From contig NC_066343.1 of the NCBI RefSeq assembly GCF_022539315.1, positions 37,043,146 through 37,107,145 on the forward strand: a stretch of DNA of 64,000 nucleotides. The letters are read 5' to 3'. Shown here in pieces: positions 13,176 to 27,354 of the stretch; position 1 is the stretch's first letter; each line of letters starts with the position of its first letter. A program made the translations under genes and the position numbers. The DNA comes from Serinus canaria. Its lineage: Eukaryota > Chordata > Aves > Passeriformes > Fringillidae. The notes beneath the pieces are model-generated. The model was not told the DNA's origin, ran no database searches, and saw only the letters and a program-made list of their open reading frames with translations.

Positions 13176-16100
13176 CAAGATCTATTAATTCACACTATGC
13201 AGACAACAAGGTGCTCAGCTGCAGAGTAGTGGTTGACACAAGAGGAATACAAGCACAGGCCAGGAACAGGACATTTAGTGACCACCACCATACCTCTCCA
13301 CTAACGCCTCTGTGTACACAAGGAAGGAGGACAAGATGATAGTCCAGAGAGCAGAGGTGAGTACAGGGATGTGCTTTGGGAACACACCTAAACAGACATA
13401 GCTCTGAAGAATTTTCTGATATTCAACCTTGTACTGAGTTCCCGGAAAGAGAGGTTATTTCTGGGTAAATCAGCTCTACAACAACTTAAGCATAGGTCAA
13501 ACTTGTGCCAAAGAAATTTTGTCCTCAAGTTAAAGACTTTGTAAAATTTATTCTGTGAAGGTTCTTGTAGTAAACACTAGGGATATAATAGCTCCTTACA
13601 CGAATTTGATTGATATGTCTGACATAGTAAACATTTTAAAATTTTATCATCAGTACCTGTGTATACAACAGACAAGGAAAGAATTTATTCTGTTCATGTT
13701 CAGAAAAATGTTTGTAGCTGATGAAACTAATCATTTCCTTTTTTTGTTGCATTTAAAGTTACTGTGATCCTCTTTCAACAACTATGAAAAAAAGGTTCAA
13801 TTTCTGATACAAAATAATAGGTATTTAAATCTATACTTAGAAAGTGGCCTAAATGGTCTAATTGGCCATGCAGTCACACCTAAAACTATTTATCATCTCA
13901 TCTAGTTTGCATTAGCTATATATATGAATGCAAAGGAAAATAAACAAAAAGACCCCAACATATCTATTGGCTTTCATCCCTCCTGAAAGCTGTCTGTTTC
14001 ACAGATGACAGATCTGTGTCTCCAAGCTGGTGGACTAAAGAAGTAGAACTTCTGCAGTGCTGGGGCTGCCAGAGTCTGCTACAGTGTAATGGCCCAGGCC
14101 ACTCCTTGCTCTGGTGTCGTTAAATTATCTTTATCTGTCATGACTTAGGTTTTACTTAACACATACCTGCTGCCTTTGTAATCTTGCCAGCAATCTTTGC
14201 TCGATGAGGACTGTACTAGCAAGAGACTTATAATGGCAGCTTCTGGCAGCTAATGGTCGTTTTAGGGCTGTGTTTTAAGGAAACATGTTGGTGATAGCCT
14301 TTCATATCCGAATTGCTTTTCATTGCTGGATTGAGTGCAAGAGTTAAACCAGATTTCTTTCCAGGAAGAATACAAAAGGCAGAATGGGCCCTCAGATCCC
14401 ACATTCATGCTGAAACTCTCAGGCCAGTCAGAATAAAGTCTGGTCTGTTTTTTTAATGAGGATATATTCTTAGCTGGAGCCAAGAAGCAGCAAAAGGCAG
14501 CCTGCTTATCATCTCATTTAACTGACATGGTAGAGCCCTGAGACACAGATCTCTGATACATTGGTAGAAGAAAAGTAAGTACATCTGCGCTTGGTTCTAA
14601 GTAAATTTTGAGTTAAAACTGGGATTCAGCTGGTGAACAGCAAGGGTACAGCGACACTATCCTTGAGGTATTCACAAAGAAACTACAACCACAGATTTAT
14701 CCACAACCATGAAAATCAGTTTTAAAAGCCTCTATCATCCTTCTTCTTAGCTTACCTTACCTTACCTTCTTCCCAAGTAAAATAGTTTAAATTCATTCAA
14801 AGATGGTTTGAGCTTCCATAGAGAAAACAGTGAAGCAGCATTTGCCCCTATAAGAGGTACAGAGTGCTCAAATATTTAACTTCTGTGGGATATTAAAAGA
14901 TGATAAAAAGTCATGCAATCAATACACTGCCCTAAATTTCTACTTTCCTATCATCAAAGTATCTGACATCATCACATGGAAATTAATACCAACAGCAAAA
15001 TCCGTCTGAACCTTCGTTAATTTGTTAGTAGTAAGTTTGATGTCTCCAACAGCTCCACTTCAACCCACTCAACTATTTCTAACTGAAGCACCTAAAATTT
15101 GGCTGTATATGAACTATAACACCATAAAAAAAACTCTTCAGGTGCTGTTTACTTCATTGAGATATGGTTTCTCTCCTCAATTGTTAAGCCCCCACCCCAG
15201 CTCAAAAAATATGTGCACTGGAGCAGGATCTACATTGATTGATTTCAACAGAGGATCAAAAATCTCTTTCCTACATTCATTAAACTGATGCCTGAGGGTG
15301 TCCAGAACAATTTTTCTCCTAACTCCCATGTCACAATAAGATGGAAAATCATCCATGTCAAAATTGCAGGCAAATTCAACATATCATAGAACCATTTCTG
15401 GACAGGTCACTACAGAATTTAATTTGGACTGGAAGGTAGTGTCAAACAGATAGAAATGCTAGGACAGAGCAGGTGATGCCAGCAGCCTTTTCCTTTCTTT
15501 GCAGTAAACTTCTCCCCTGCAGTGCACAGAGTCAGGCTAATTACACTTCCATAGGGAGCATCTGTGCATTCAGCAGCTCCAGTGTCTAAATTTCAGCTTA
15601 ATACAATTTAAATTGCTTGAAACCTTTACAATCCTGGAAAAAATAGAAGCATGGAAAAGCTTCAGGTAGGCAACTAATAAAAGCATTACAAAAATTTACT
15701 AGTGGATCTTACATATTTAATTTTTCTGATTGCACAAAGGCAATATCATGGTTACAATAAACACTAAGCATTTTCTGTAAATGTTTCAGGTGTCATGCAA
15801 CTGGTCATGCAATAAGAAATTTCATTCAGCTAATAAAACATGTAAGCTCTACATTCTGCCACTTTACTGACCTTGAGATTATCCTATAAGAGGTATTTAT
15901 AAAGAAAACAATGGTGTGTCATAGGCATGGATGATGTGATGCATGCACCATTGAGAATGCATTCAGAGGAAAAATCCTGTTTAGATGAAAGATATTACTG
16001 TATGTGAAGTGGAATTCCAGCTCCTACTTAATCCTGATTTTTTTGATGTTATTTAAACAAGTCCCAACCACCCAATACAAAGTTTAGCCCAAGAGAGGAA

Positions 16101-16504
16101 AAATGAGTTTATAAAAGTCAGTGAAATCAAGTGACCTTTTCAGTTATCCAGTCATGACAATTTTTAGTCCAACAGTCAGTTTCATGCCCAGCAGGCAGAG
16201 CTAAAACCTTTTAAGCAGGTGTGTTTTCTCCAGGTGTACTCTCAGAGATGCCAACACAACATAGCAGGGTTCAAACCAATACATGTGCGAGAGAAGGACA
16301 CAGAAACATCGTGTCCCCAACATGGCATTGGCTGCAGGGCAGTCCATCAATGATCATCCTGCCTGCTTTTTCACTCTGCAGTACGAGACCTGCTAAAGGA
16401 CTAGTTAGTGGTTTTCCCAGGCAGGTTTTAATAAACTCACACTGCAAGTATTTACAGAAGCATGAAAATCAGTTAACAATCAGCTTTATTGAAAGGTACT
16501 TTCT
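13176..16504. other. Non-coding stretch, no gene seen
   Basis: No exon or repeat family was recognised. A short pentanucleotide run (TTACC, about 3.5 copies) lies at about 14752-14768. Open frames are short and lack motifs. Confidence 0.5.
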
Positions 16505-17518
16505 TGGGTTTGTGTGGCCCAGTTTTAGTATCAGCAAGGGACACAAGGGTATTCTATGAGAAATTCTGTGTCCAGTAGAGCCAATCCCTGGCAGCTTCAA
16601 AGACAAATGTACCACTGGCCTAGGCTGGGTCAATTAGAAATGGTGGTAACACCTCTGGAATAACATATTGTATGGAAAAAGAAGTTCTTGTGCAGATGTA
16701 AGTACAGCCAGAGAAGAGCAGAGTGTAGACACCAAGGTCAGTGCAGAAAGAGAGGGAGAAGCTGCTCCAAGCATCAGAGCTGAGATTCCCCTGCAGCCCC
16801 TGGTGCAGCCCATGGTGAAGCAGCTGTGTCCCTGCAGCCCATGGAGGTCCATGGGGATGCTGAGATCCACCTGCAGCCCTTGGAGGAGACCTGCATCAGG
16901 GCAGGTGGATGCCTGAGAGGAGGCTGTGAACCCTTAGGAGGCCCTTGCTGGAGCAGGCTCTTGGCAGACCTGTGGAGAGAGCAGCTCAGACAGAAGCAGG
17001 TTTTCTGGTGGGACCTGTGACCCCATAGCCTGTCCTTGCCAGACTGTACCATGTGATCCAGGTTGGAGCAGTTCATGGAGGACAGTTTCCCATGGAATGA
17101 ACACACATTGGAGAAGTTTGTGGAGAACTTTCCCACTCTTGGTCAGGGGAAGGATTACTCTCCCAGAACAGGGACACAAACGTGTGATTAACTGACTGTA
17201 ACCCCCATTCCCCATCTCTCCATGCTGCTGGAGGGGAGGAAGTAGAGTTCATGAAGAAGGGAGGAGCAGGGGAAACGTGTCTATATGATTTACTTTACTT
17301 CTCATTATCCTGCTCTGATTTTGTGGGTAATAAATTCAATTAATATCCCCTATTTGAGTTTGTTTTACCTGTGATGCTATTTGGTGAGTGATCTCTCCCA
17401 GTCTTTATCTCAGCTCATGTACCTTCATTATATTTTGTCTTCCCTGTCCTTTTGTGAAGGAGAGTGATAGAGAGACTTTAATGGGTGTCTAGAGTCCATA
17501 CAGGGTCCAGCCACTACA
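16505..17518 (+). mobile_element. Avian endogenous retrovirus LTR (solo LTR)
   Basis: The sequence runs from TGGGTTTGTGTGGCC to GGTCCAGCCACTACA, about 1,014 bp. From memory it follows the order of an abundant avian ERV LTR. It has a 5' U3 with GAGCCAATCCC and CTCTGGAATAACATATTG, then a GC-richer middle with repeated CTGCAGCCC (three times between 16790 and 16880) and CCCATGG motifs. A segment with TTGGAGAAGTTTGTGGAGAAC follows, then CTCATTATCCTGCTCTGATTTTG and an AATAAA signal at 17329-17334. The end has GTGAGTGATCTCTCCCAGTC. The TG...CA termini fit an LTR. No gag, pol or env lies on either side, so it is a solo LTR. I place it tentatively in the ERVL/ERVK-type avian group. No obvious target-site duplication is visible at the chosen ends. 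Confidence 0.75.
17329..17334 (+). terminator. LTR polyadenylation signal AATAAA
   Basis: A canonical AATAAA hexamer lies about 185 bp before the LTR 3' end, at the place expected in this LTR family. It probably marked the R/U5 side of the provirus. Confidence 0.5.
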
Positions 17519-20429
17519 GAAGGGCACCTAAACTGATCAGACTCCTTTTTTCCATCTAAGTAATCAGCTCCATTCTAGAATTTGTGAAGTTTGAAGAGGG
17601 CTGCTAAAGTTTCTGTGAGCTGTGCTGCACCTGGACCAATGAGGACATAGTCTAGTAGTGACAGAAATCCCTCTTCACAACCTTCTAGCTGCCATTCTGC
17701 ATCAATCCAGAACAAGAAAGATGTGAATACCAAAGGAAGTTACCCCATAACATGGTACAGTATCTGCTTAAAAAATTTACCTCTCCTGATTTTATTTCCT
17801 CTAGCATCGAAGAGAAAAGAAGCATGAGATGCTTACTTAATTGGCAAGATTCTGTGAAATGTCTTTTCCTTTCACCTCCTCTCCTTTAGCATCAGGTCTC
17901 AGAATACCCATTGAGTGAAGGGTCCAGGGTGACAAAATACCGACTAAATGTACCAGGATTACTTGCACAAGAGTAAGAGCTGCTGCCTTTATTTCCAACT
18001 CTCCCACACATGAACAACAGCACACAGTGAGAACACTAAGACAGGATTTGATTCCTGCAGATAAGTAACACCTCAAGCAAGCCAAAGGTCTACATTCCAT
18101 CCATTATTTTGCAGATTCTTCTAAGGACATTAAGCAGGTGTTTACAAGAACTAGAGATGAGAGCTGTTATCCCAGAAGTTTCCGGTAAGCAGCTGTGAGA
18201 TATACTAATGAAGTAAACAAGGGATGAGGTGCACAAACAGCCTGAATAGTTTTTGGGCTCTACATGAAACCTGCCCTGCTCTTGAGAGTGAACCATTTTT
18301 TCCAGTCACCTGTCACCTGAACTTTTTTCACATATGTGTAGCCCAGCAGAGTACTAGTTCTGTCCAGGATTTCTGGATGCACCATTTGTCTTTCACAAGA
18401 AGTCACTGTGAATTCACAGATTAAATGTTCATTGTACAAGTATAATAAACAATGCACGTAATCTACTGCAGATGACCAGAGCATGTGCAGTGTCTTATCA
18501 CATTTTGGCTGCCCTTTACACAGGGCATCTAAACTGCACAAATGTCCATGCTTCTAGAGAATATCTGACCAGGAACACATGTTCTGGTCTGGTGAAGCCT
18601 GGACACTGAAGTCCCCCCCTGAAATTCGATCTTTGCAAATGTTTATGGAACATATTGACTACATTATAACATTAGAAACTGAACAAACCCTCAAATTCAT
18701 TGCAAGTTTAACAAGACACGTTAAAAGGAAATGTTATTCAAGCTCTGAGTCATAGCAAGGAAGCAGTTCTATAGGTCTGCAGCACCATGGTGGTTAGCAC
18801 CACTTCTCCATCAAGCCTGGGCTTCTGCTTCTTTTTATAATACCATATTATTTTAATATTCACCCAGCAGATTGTATTTGTTTGTGATTTCTAAAGCCAG
18901 CCAGAATTTGAGCTATTTTTCCAAAAATAGAGCAATCAGTTTTACCTGTGATATGTTGCTGCTCTCTTTTTTCAATGCCACATATGTATAATGGTCCTAA
19001 AGCTCTGAGACCACATTACCATTGTTATCCCATGTGTGGAGGGACAAGACGATTTCTGTGTTCTCATATGATACGAGGTGGAATTGGAAACACTGGAGAA
19101 AACTAATAGGTACTGTTTCTTAGGGGTTAAATGTATTGACCAAGTTTTGGAAATAACTGAAATTTTCCTTTTCAGAGAAAGGCTGTAGCTCCTAGGTTTT
19201 GCACAGGTTTTTTGTAATGTAAAGGAAACTGCACAAAAAGTAAATAAGTAAATATGAGCTACAGAAAGCATCCATCTAATGGCTGCTGCTTTTGCTACTT
19301 TGGGTCTGAAAAATTACAACAAAGAAAGGTAAGGTTAAAATAATCAGCAGTTGTATAAGAACTACTTAAGCCAGCATCACATATGGTACATTAGCAATGT
19401 AGATAGATTAAATGAAAACTGAAATAAGTGCATGCATCTGTCATCAGCCAACCTACAAAAAGTTTTCCTCAGAAAATGAAATGTAATGATATAAGCATTC
19501 ATCTGTAATAGACTTATAACAACTCTAAATGGTAAAAGTAGTGCTGCTTTAATGCATTTCATGAGCTAACGCTAAACATACAGACAATTCCTACGACAAT
19601 TGCCTTGAAGAGAACAGATTTTGTGATAGATCATAATCAAGCACCCATACTTAGATTAAACAACACCAAGGTAGTGCATACTTCTGTAAGTCACCCTGTA
19701 ATGCAAAACTGAGTGGGATTTGTCACACCATTTCAGCCTCCATTACAGCTAAGAGACAATAGTGTGGAATTTTTTAAGCTTCATAGGAAGATTATTAAAA
19801 TGGGTAACACTTGCAGGCATTTTAAAGAAAATCCTCATCACTTGCCAAGTCATGCTCTTTGAGGTATCTGCCAGTGTGGGAGGGATGCATGGTCTCAAGG
19901 GGGCCTGTGTTTCACGGTCATCTCAGGCAGGGGGCTGCAAAGTTCATTAAATGATCTTATCTCGCTGTTGGTTCTGTTCAAAATAGCCTTGATATGATGA
20001 AGGATTTATGTTACCCACACTTCAAATAAAAAGTACCGAGGGATGCATTTCATTACTGCCCTGTGACACTGGAGAAGCCACAGCTGCAGTGGTAATATTC
20101 CTCGTTTGTGTCACACAGAGAATTTATTTGCAAGAGTCCTGCTCCAAAGGTAAGAAAGTATTTGTTTTTTGTAGTGAGTTTTCCCTAATAATGTCAACAA
20201 GAAATGTGCTTTTTCTCTAACTTTAATTCTCACAAACGTATATTCTAGGAAAGATGAGACTGTGAGGAAAATGTCAGGGAAGAGTGCCCAGTTTAGCAGA
20301 ATTCTAAGGAAGCTGAGTAGCATTGATACAGAAAAAATATTTACAGATAATTTCCATGTCACAATCCTGAATAAAACACCAAGAGATATGTCTGTACATT
20401 CTCAACTGATGGTCTAATGCTAGCCAGGG

Positions 20430-20431
<2 letters not shown>
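17519..20431. other. Non-coding stretch, no gene seen
   Basis: AT-rich unique DNA. Open frames up to 99 codons occur on both strands and overlap one another, which indicates chance. No CR1 or LTR signature was found. Confidence 0.5.

Positions 20432-20487
<56 letters not shown>
20432..20487. repeat. (AC)28 dinucleotide microsatellite
   Basis: An uninterrupted AC run of 56 bp, followed by a short CTCA/CTCAT transition. Pure runs of this length are usually polymorphic. Confidence 0.97.
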
Positions 20488-20491
<4 letters not shown>

Positions 20492-21148
20492 TCATCTCTC
20501 AAAGGCTTTTTAACTGTGATCTGCTGCCTTGAGGCATTTTAATTCAATGGCAGACACCTTCACATGAATCAGGAAAGGTTTCTCTTGCATGTTTTCTCTG
20601 AACTGGATGATCTAATAAAGAACATGAGCCCTGGGCAAAATTTATCTTCTTTGATCCTACACCAAGCCTTCCTGTACTCAAAAATCAAACAAAGCAAAGT
20701 GCATTCAAGATCCTTGACCAATAAACATTAATTTATTCTATATGCTTGATATTATGAATTCAGTAGTTCATAGGAGCAGGCTTCAAATTTATCCAGCAAT
20801 GGGGAAAGTCTAATGATCAGAAACAACATTTGATCTCAAGAGCAAACCGCAGCCACTTTAAATATGCCTTAGATATTGAAAATTAGAAGTCAACAAAAGT
20901 CAAATGAATATATAGACAGCTCAGGAAAGACACTTGGACATTTATTTATTGCATATCACTTTTGAACACCTCTTTGCTTATTGCTCACCTCTATACAACT
21001 GCCACCACAGCCCTGTTTGTGTGTGCTGGTGGCAGGATGTATGGGAATGCAGGCAGCCACCCCAGAGAGACAGATACAAGGAGTAGAAAAACTGGGTAGC
21101 AGAGGGGTGAAGAAAAGGTTATCCAGGGATCATTTAGTAATACCTGCA
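20488..21148. other. Non-coding stretch, no gene seen
   Basis: Unique AT-rich DNA between the microsatellite and a CR1 copy. No motif or exon could be supported. Confidence 0.5.
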
Positions 21149-21649
21149 TGAGTGCAGTTTTGGGCATCCCAATGTGAAAAAGACATTAAACTATTAAAGA
21201 GCATCCAAAGGAGGGCGAAGGGTCTGAAGGAGAAGCCTTATGAGAAGCAGCTGAGATTACCTCATTTGTCCAGTCTGGAGAAGAGGAAACTGAGGACAGA
21301 ACTCATTGAAGTTACAACTTCCTCACGAGGGGAGAAGGAGGGACAGACACTGATCTCTTCATTCTTGTGACCAGGGACAGGACACAAGAGAATGGAATGA
21401 AGCTGTGCCAGGAGAAATTTAAATTAGATATCAGGAAAAGGTTCTTCATGCAGAGGTGGTCTGGGGACTGGAACAGTATCCCCAGGGAAGTGGTCACAGC
21501 CCCAACCTAACAGAGTTCAAGAAGTATTCAGATAGTCCTCTCAGGCACATGGTGTGACTCTTGGGGTTGGTGCTGTGTGGGGTTGGGAGTTGGACTTGAT
21601 AATCCTTGTGCATCCCTTCCAACTCAGCTTACTCTATCACTCTATCAAA
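21149..21649 (+). mobile_element. CR1 LINE 3' portion, 5'-truncated
   Basis: The first 150 bp code for the end of CR1 ORF2. The phrase GCAGTTTTGGGC is followed by the KSIQRRAKGL and SSLEKRKLRTELIE residues in the frame from 21152, which match the conserved C-terminal 'Q.WAPQ...L..IQRRATK...L..L..LEKRRLRGDLI' pattern. The 3' untranslated end follows, with the terminal phrases GACTCTTGGGGTTG, GGAGTTGGACTTGATAATCC and CTTCCAACTCAG. The tail is two copies of ACTCTATC (21631-21646). The copy carries a stop and small deletions and is inactive. Confidence 0.92.
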
Positions 21650-24600
21650 TACAGCTCCAGCAAGAAGTGGAAAGAAATTTTCCAGATGGAGCAACAGAGG
21701 TGAGGAAACCTGCCAGAAAGGTGTTTGAAAGCACAGGTCCAAATCAGTCAGGTTCTGAGGGAGTGCTGGCATGGGAGGTGAAGAGGATGTGATGAGAAAC
21801 TCAATAGACATGATAACAGAGAAGGAAAAATCAAAGGAACCGTTCACGAAATCCCTCAGCTGCAGGCTGAGGGAGAAGAGACAGTGCAGAATGGAAGGCA
21901 GCAAGTAGCAAAATATAAAATACCAGGCATAGGAGCAGAACTAGGATAGTAATAAATGAATGGGTTACCTGGAGGAAAATGAAAGTATTGATTCCTCAAA
22001 TGTTTTGTTCAAAAGCTTTTAAGAATTTTAGTCTTCAGCCAGAGGACTGCTGAGCCCTCTAGTACAGAAAATCAAGGCACAGAATCAGTACCATCCAGTT
22101 TGATAATTCTATTGTTTAGGTGTCTTATATCCAGAGAAAAGTGAAAGCAGATGAAAAGAACTGAAGCCCATCAGATGAGAAGGACAGAATAAAACACAGT
22201 GTATGACATTCAAAGGCATTGATACTGACAATGTAGTAGTATGAGATGCAAAACCCATGTAGTTAACAGAAGCCTGATCTTAATATGTTTGTTTGTCCAA
22301 ATTTTCTACAACTGCAAAGCACTTGAAGAATAACTATTCTCCTTATTAGAAAAAATAGGCTCAGATCCATCACTTCTCACAGAGAAGCAATAAAGGATTG
22401 TGGGAATTAGGAGAAAGGATAATGGTTGAATAGAGATTGCTACATAGTACTTGAGTGAAAACATTTTCAAATACTAAAACTGTTTAACCTACCTGTTAGA
22501 AATAATTTGCTAGATACACACCTGTAACTCCTACTAGTATTGCTCTGTCAACTGTCAGCATGGTTGTCATTTTCATACACAGAAAATTCCCAATATCTGG
22601 AGAAATCCACTTAAATTGATTGAAATTTATACCCAGAGAATAACTCCCTAAGTGAACACACTCTGGTAAGAGCATGTATTTCAAACTCTACCAAACTATG
22701 AAATACTGGTGGCAGAAAAAATAACTTACCTAAAATTCCCTCCTTACACAACAAACTCCACACAATTCTGTTTGCAAAGGAAAAACACAGATTGGTAGTA
22801 ATGCTGAATGGCAAATGAAAATAAAATCCGACAGTACACGTGGAAAGTCACACATGCTTGTTGATGAGATACATCACTGAATTGTTGGAAGACACTGGGA
22901 CAGTTAGGGACTTGTGTGCGCCAGAAGACCATAGCAGCCATACCCATCCTCAGGCTGGTTATTTAGATCATCTCCTCCCAAAACTGCTCATAAACGAGGC
23001 AGACAGGAAGAGGAAGCTGTGAGAGCAAGCTGAGAGAAACCTCTCCCACAAGTTGCTCACAAGTGGCGCTCATAGAGAAACTGCCCTGTGCAACATGCCT
23101 CACAAACCAAAGGGTACAGGGCATTAAACTAAAGTACTTCCTTTTGCCTCTGGAGAGTTTTAACTAGAGTCTGGAGACCCAAGTTAGACTTGAAACCAGC
23201 ATGACTCCCTAGGCAGGATTTCAAAGAAAGTATCAGTCAGCCCTTTGAGATGTGAATTACTGCCAGGTGCAGACTCAGAAGATAAATGACATATCCTAGA
23301 CCCAAGGAAAAAGAGGGGAATCATGAATATGATCACTAGCCCTCTTTTCCAAAATCAAAACAGATTTCTGATTGGTTTTACATCAAACAGTACCATTAGC
23401 ATAGATGGTATTATCTCCTGTATATATATAATTCAATTTTTATAATTCAATGAATATATAATAACCACAGTCACAAAGCATGGTCCAAGTAAAGTAAGAA
23501 CAATAAAATATTGTATTACTTCTAGGGAAATGTATAAGACCCTGAAAACTCTGACTGACTGTGCTTTGTAAGAAACACAAGAAGGAGGAAAAATAGCTCT
23601 CCTGACTCATTAAAAGTTTTATAAATTTTAAAACTACATTTCATATAACAATGTGTTCTAGTAGAAGAAGAAAATCCACACTTTTCTTTACATTCTTTCT
23701 TCTGCCTAAGAAACTTTTGACTTACAATTCTCTACATGAAAAAGTGTTTCTGGTGGTGGTAGTATTTTCTCATAGAAACAGTGAATTTTAGCCTCAAATT
23801 ATCGATTTTTTTTTCTTTTACATAGAAGTCGAGATGTCATATCAAATTGATCTTACATCCCTCTTTTGTTCTACCAATACAATTTCTGAATTCCAGCTAA
23901 TAGTACTAGTGTCACAGCTTCCCTAACTTTATAAGACCTCCTTTAGCAAATTGAGGCTAGAAAATACCAACCTGCTCTAAAATTATTAAGTCTAAAAATA
24001 AGCAGTCATCGTTATGATGTGTTGGATAAATGCTTCCTAGACGTTGTCATGTTATTCCTTTCATTTGGGAGTGCCTACATTTGTCCATTGGCTTGCCACC
24101 ACGCCTCTGTCAGAGAAGATTACCAGAAAGAGCCTCTCATTATTGTTGTCTTGAAAGATTGTCACTAAAGGCTCAAAAAAGGTATTTTTGTCCTAGCCGT
24201 GGCAGGGCAGTTTAAGTCAGAACTAACTGCAAGGTCTATAAAAGTGCATCATAACTGCCTGTGTGCTTTAATAGTGTATTTCTGGTCACCTGTTGCATCA
24301 TACTGAGATTATTTGTTCAGGTTGCTTTGGAGGCTGCTTTCCTGAAATTTTTTCCATTCTTCTCTTTCCCTATTAAATGAGGCCCCTTATCCTCGCCACT
24401 CTGAATGAGGCTTCAAGGCATGAAAATAAACTCTTTCCAGGTGATAACTGCTGCTGCAAAGTCATGATACAGGCTTAAGTCCTGTTACACTCCTCTGAAA
24501 ATAGCTGAAGTAGGAGAGAAAAATATGAGAGCTGGAGAAATAGTGATAGACTAGATCTGATATCCCTGACTGCTCACATGCACTGAAAGTTTATGGTTTA

Positions 24601-25111
24601 TAAAATGGATGGCAGGACAGAGGTGAATTCAAACATCTATGCACATGATGCATGTAGGCAAAAGAAAATATGTGAGTTATTGCAGTGGAGGTATTGGGCA
24701 GTTCCTACAATCACCATGAACAGTCTCAAACAGATTATTAAAAACACAAGGTAATTTAGGATAAGGTGATTCTACAGTTCAGAGAAGCAAATGCTGGCAT
24801 ATTTACATACTGTGCTTATCAACGACATATAAGGATTAGTAATGATGCAGAAATTCTGATGTGTTCAGTAACTTTGATTCTGCTTGTACATATTTGAGAG
24901 TTCTCTAGCCATAGGGGAAATGAAAACAAACATTAAGAACTGAGGAAGAGAAAATTTGGCACCAAGATATCCATATGTTAAGACAATATAAAAGGTTAGG
25001 AAAGAATGACTTGGACAATGGTGTGCCTGATCAAACACTCACAAAGAAAATACCACAGATCATGAACAGAGAAAAGTACTAATTCCTGTCCCAGCCCAAC
25101 CTCCCTCACCT

Positions 25112-25164
25112 GAAAAAAAAAAGAAAACAAAAGAAAAAAAAGGGAAAAAAGAAAGAAAAAAGAT
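25112..25164. repeat. A-rich polypurine tract
   Basis: Fifty-three bases, nearly all A with scattered G and a single C. This is low-complexity DNA. On the minus strand it forms a long polypyrimidine tract. Confidence 0.9.
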
Positions 25165-25530
25165 GTCACAAAAGCTGTAATGGATAGTATTACACACATT
25201 TTGTAGTCTCAACAGAGTTCTAACATTTTTCTAAATATTGCCAGCACCAGATGTAAAGTGAATAGCAATGGAAACTACTTCTGAATATCTCTTTTAGTGT
25301 CTTTAAATTTTTTCCTTGTGATTTTTTTTTTTGCTGTGGGGGCAGGTGTTAGAAAGGCACACCTACAAAATGCCTTAAACCTAGTACCAAGAATATATAC
25401 AATCAAATCAGGAGGCATATCATTAAAAACCAATAAAGGATATGTGTATTCTGAAAGTATATTGGGCTCAATTACACCTCATAGAAATGAGTTCCATAAC
25501 TTTGCCTTATTCAGGAATGATATTTACCCT

Positions 25531-25562
25531 CACACACACACACACAGACACACATATATATA
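25531..25562. repeat. Compound CA/TA microsatellite
   Basis: An 8-copy CA run is followed by GACACACA and a short TA run. Confidence 0.9.
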
Positions 25563-27354
25563 AGATGCATCCACAGTATAGTAGACAGGAATTCATAATA
25601 ATTCAGAAGGATGAAGTTATTTTGCTTTGCTATCTCTTCTGATAAAGAAACCTGAAGACATTTTTTCCTGGCAGTTTATGTTGGAGCCCCAGGTGTATAG
25701 GGGAATTTTTCTTCCTGCACTTCAGAAAGAGTTATTCTTAGAGATTAACTCCTAGGGTGGAAAGTCCATTAGTTTTACTTAGATGGCTTTTACCATATCT
25801 TTCTCATACCTTTGAAGATTACTCCTAATATACAAAATGTTTAAAAGGGTAGTAACAGCCACCTGGGAAGAAATATTTGGGTTGGCATTGATAGATATGT
25901 GGATATTTATTGAATACATAAATGTTATGAAAACATGTATTAAGGGAACTATTTGAAATTGGTTATCCCCTAGCAGAGCTGTAGCTGCTCAGCAATACTT
26001 GCATTCACATTACAGACTAATGTCAACAATTACACATCCAGCTATAATTTGTTCAGGACCAGAAAATATGCTCAGTAATTCTTTATTGCAAGTGTTTGGT
26101 TCAAGCATTGCACTTCTATTATTTGGAGGCCATGAGCTGATATGTGAAGGCTTCACAGGGAACCACAAGGGAGTTACAGGGAAATCCTAGCAAAAAGGGG
26201 ACCTCTTCAGAAGGGCTGATTTTGTCCTCTGCTCACAGAGTATTCCTAATGTGTCTGCCAATTTTTCACAAAACAGCCAATTATGTAAAGATTATCAGTT
26301 CCCAGTTTTGTGTTTTCTTATGATGCCTGGCAGGGGAATGGCAGCAGTTTCTTCCAACTTTTCCAAGCTAGTCTTGAGGGGCTTGTTTACTATCTCTCTA
26401 TGGCTCTGATTGAAATAAATTACAAATAATTTCCATTAATTCAAACACTGCATGAGAGGGCCCTAAATACTTGTTAAAAAATTAAATTATCTGGAAAATA
26501 TTATAATGGCATGTTCATGCGAAAGCACATAGCAATTTGAAAGACAGCATGGACATACTAATTTTATATTTAATGAAGTTTTGAAACTAAAGATACAATT
26601 TTCTGGCTTCAATGTGGCATACAGGGGATTTACTGTTAGCCCACAAAGAGTCATCCTGAGGCAAATATTCTTTCCTTAGGATAAGATTCACTCCAGAATT
26701 TATTTTAAGATGACATTAACTAAAGCTGAAAGTACAGAATCATCACAGATACAAGAATATATTCAATGAATTTGAATATATTTGAAGAAGAGGGGAAAAT
26801 AATTAGGAAACAAGGTGGGTTTCGCAAGTCATCATCTTATGAAACTATGTACATACTTTTATATATATAAATTTTCTACATTTCCAAATAAAGCTAAGTG
26901 CCAGAATGATTAAAAGTGAATCATCAGAACAATAGTAACTGTGAAATTTTAGAGACATGAAAATAATAGGGCAAAAATATCTCGTTTGATATGGAATTTT
27001 TTTTGTTTGTCTGCTCGTGAGTACAGTAAAAACTATCCTAATTGCTAAATTACAGAATTCAAGAGCACTGTCCTGATTGTGAACGCAAACGTCACAGTCA
27101 GATGGAGATGAGAGATATTTTAGGTACACAAGTAAGAATTCTGATCACTGTAGACAGCATATCCTCAAGTGTCAGAGCTAGGAAAGAAAAGCTTAAAAAA
27201 ATGAGTCATGCCCACAGTTATCCTGATCCTACTAAAAAAAGGACTGTGTGACCCTAATGCTGAAAATCCAAAACATCAAGAATCTGCTTTAGCCATAAAA
27301 AAGGATGAGTAACCAGTAACTTGTCATACATTTGTTTCAAATTTTTTCCTTTAG

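Larger units (their letters stand above)
21650..27354. other. Non-coding stretch, no gene seen
   Basis: AT-rich DNA with an A-rich purine tract at 25112-25164 and a CA/TA run at 25531-25562. The part around 24000-24240 is less AT-biased and non-repetitive and may be a conserved element, but I cannot test that. No other repeats or exons could be supported. Confidence 0.5.

Noticed and set aside
15375..15440. ATCATAGAACCATTTC resembling a CR1 3' end
   Set aside because: The match stops after about 16 bases and the following sequence does not follow a CR1 end.
16634..17215. Open frames of 60-120 codons on both strands
   Set aside because: They lie inside the LTR, whose GC-richer middle has few stops; LTRs of this type do not encode these proteins.
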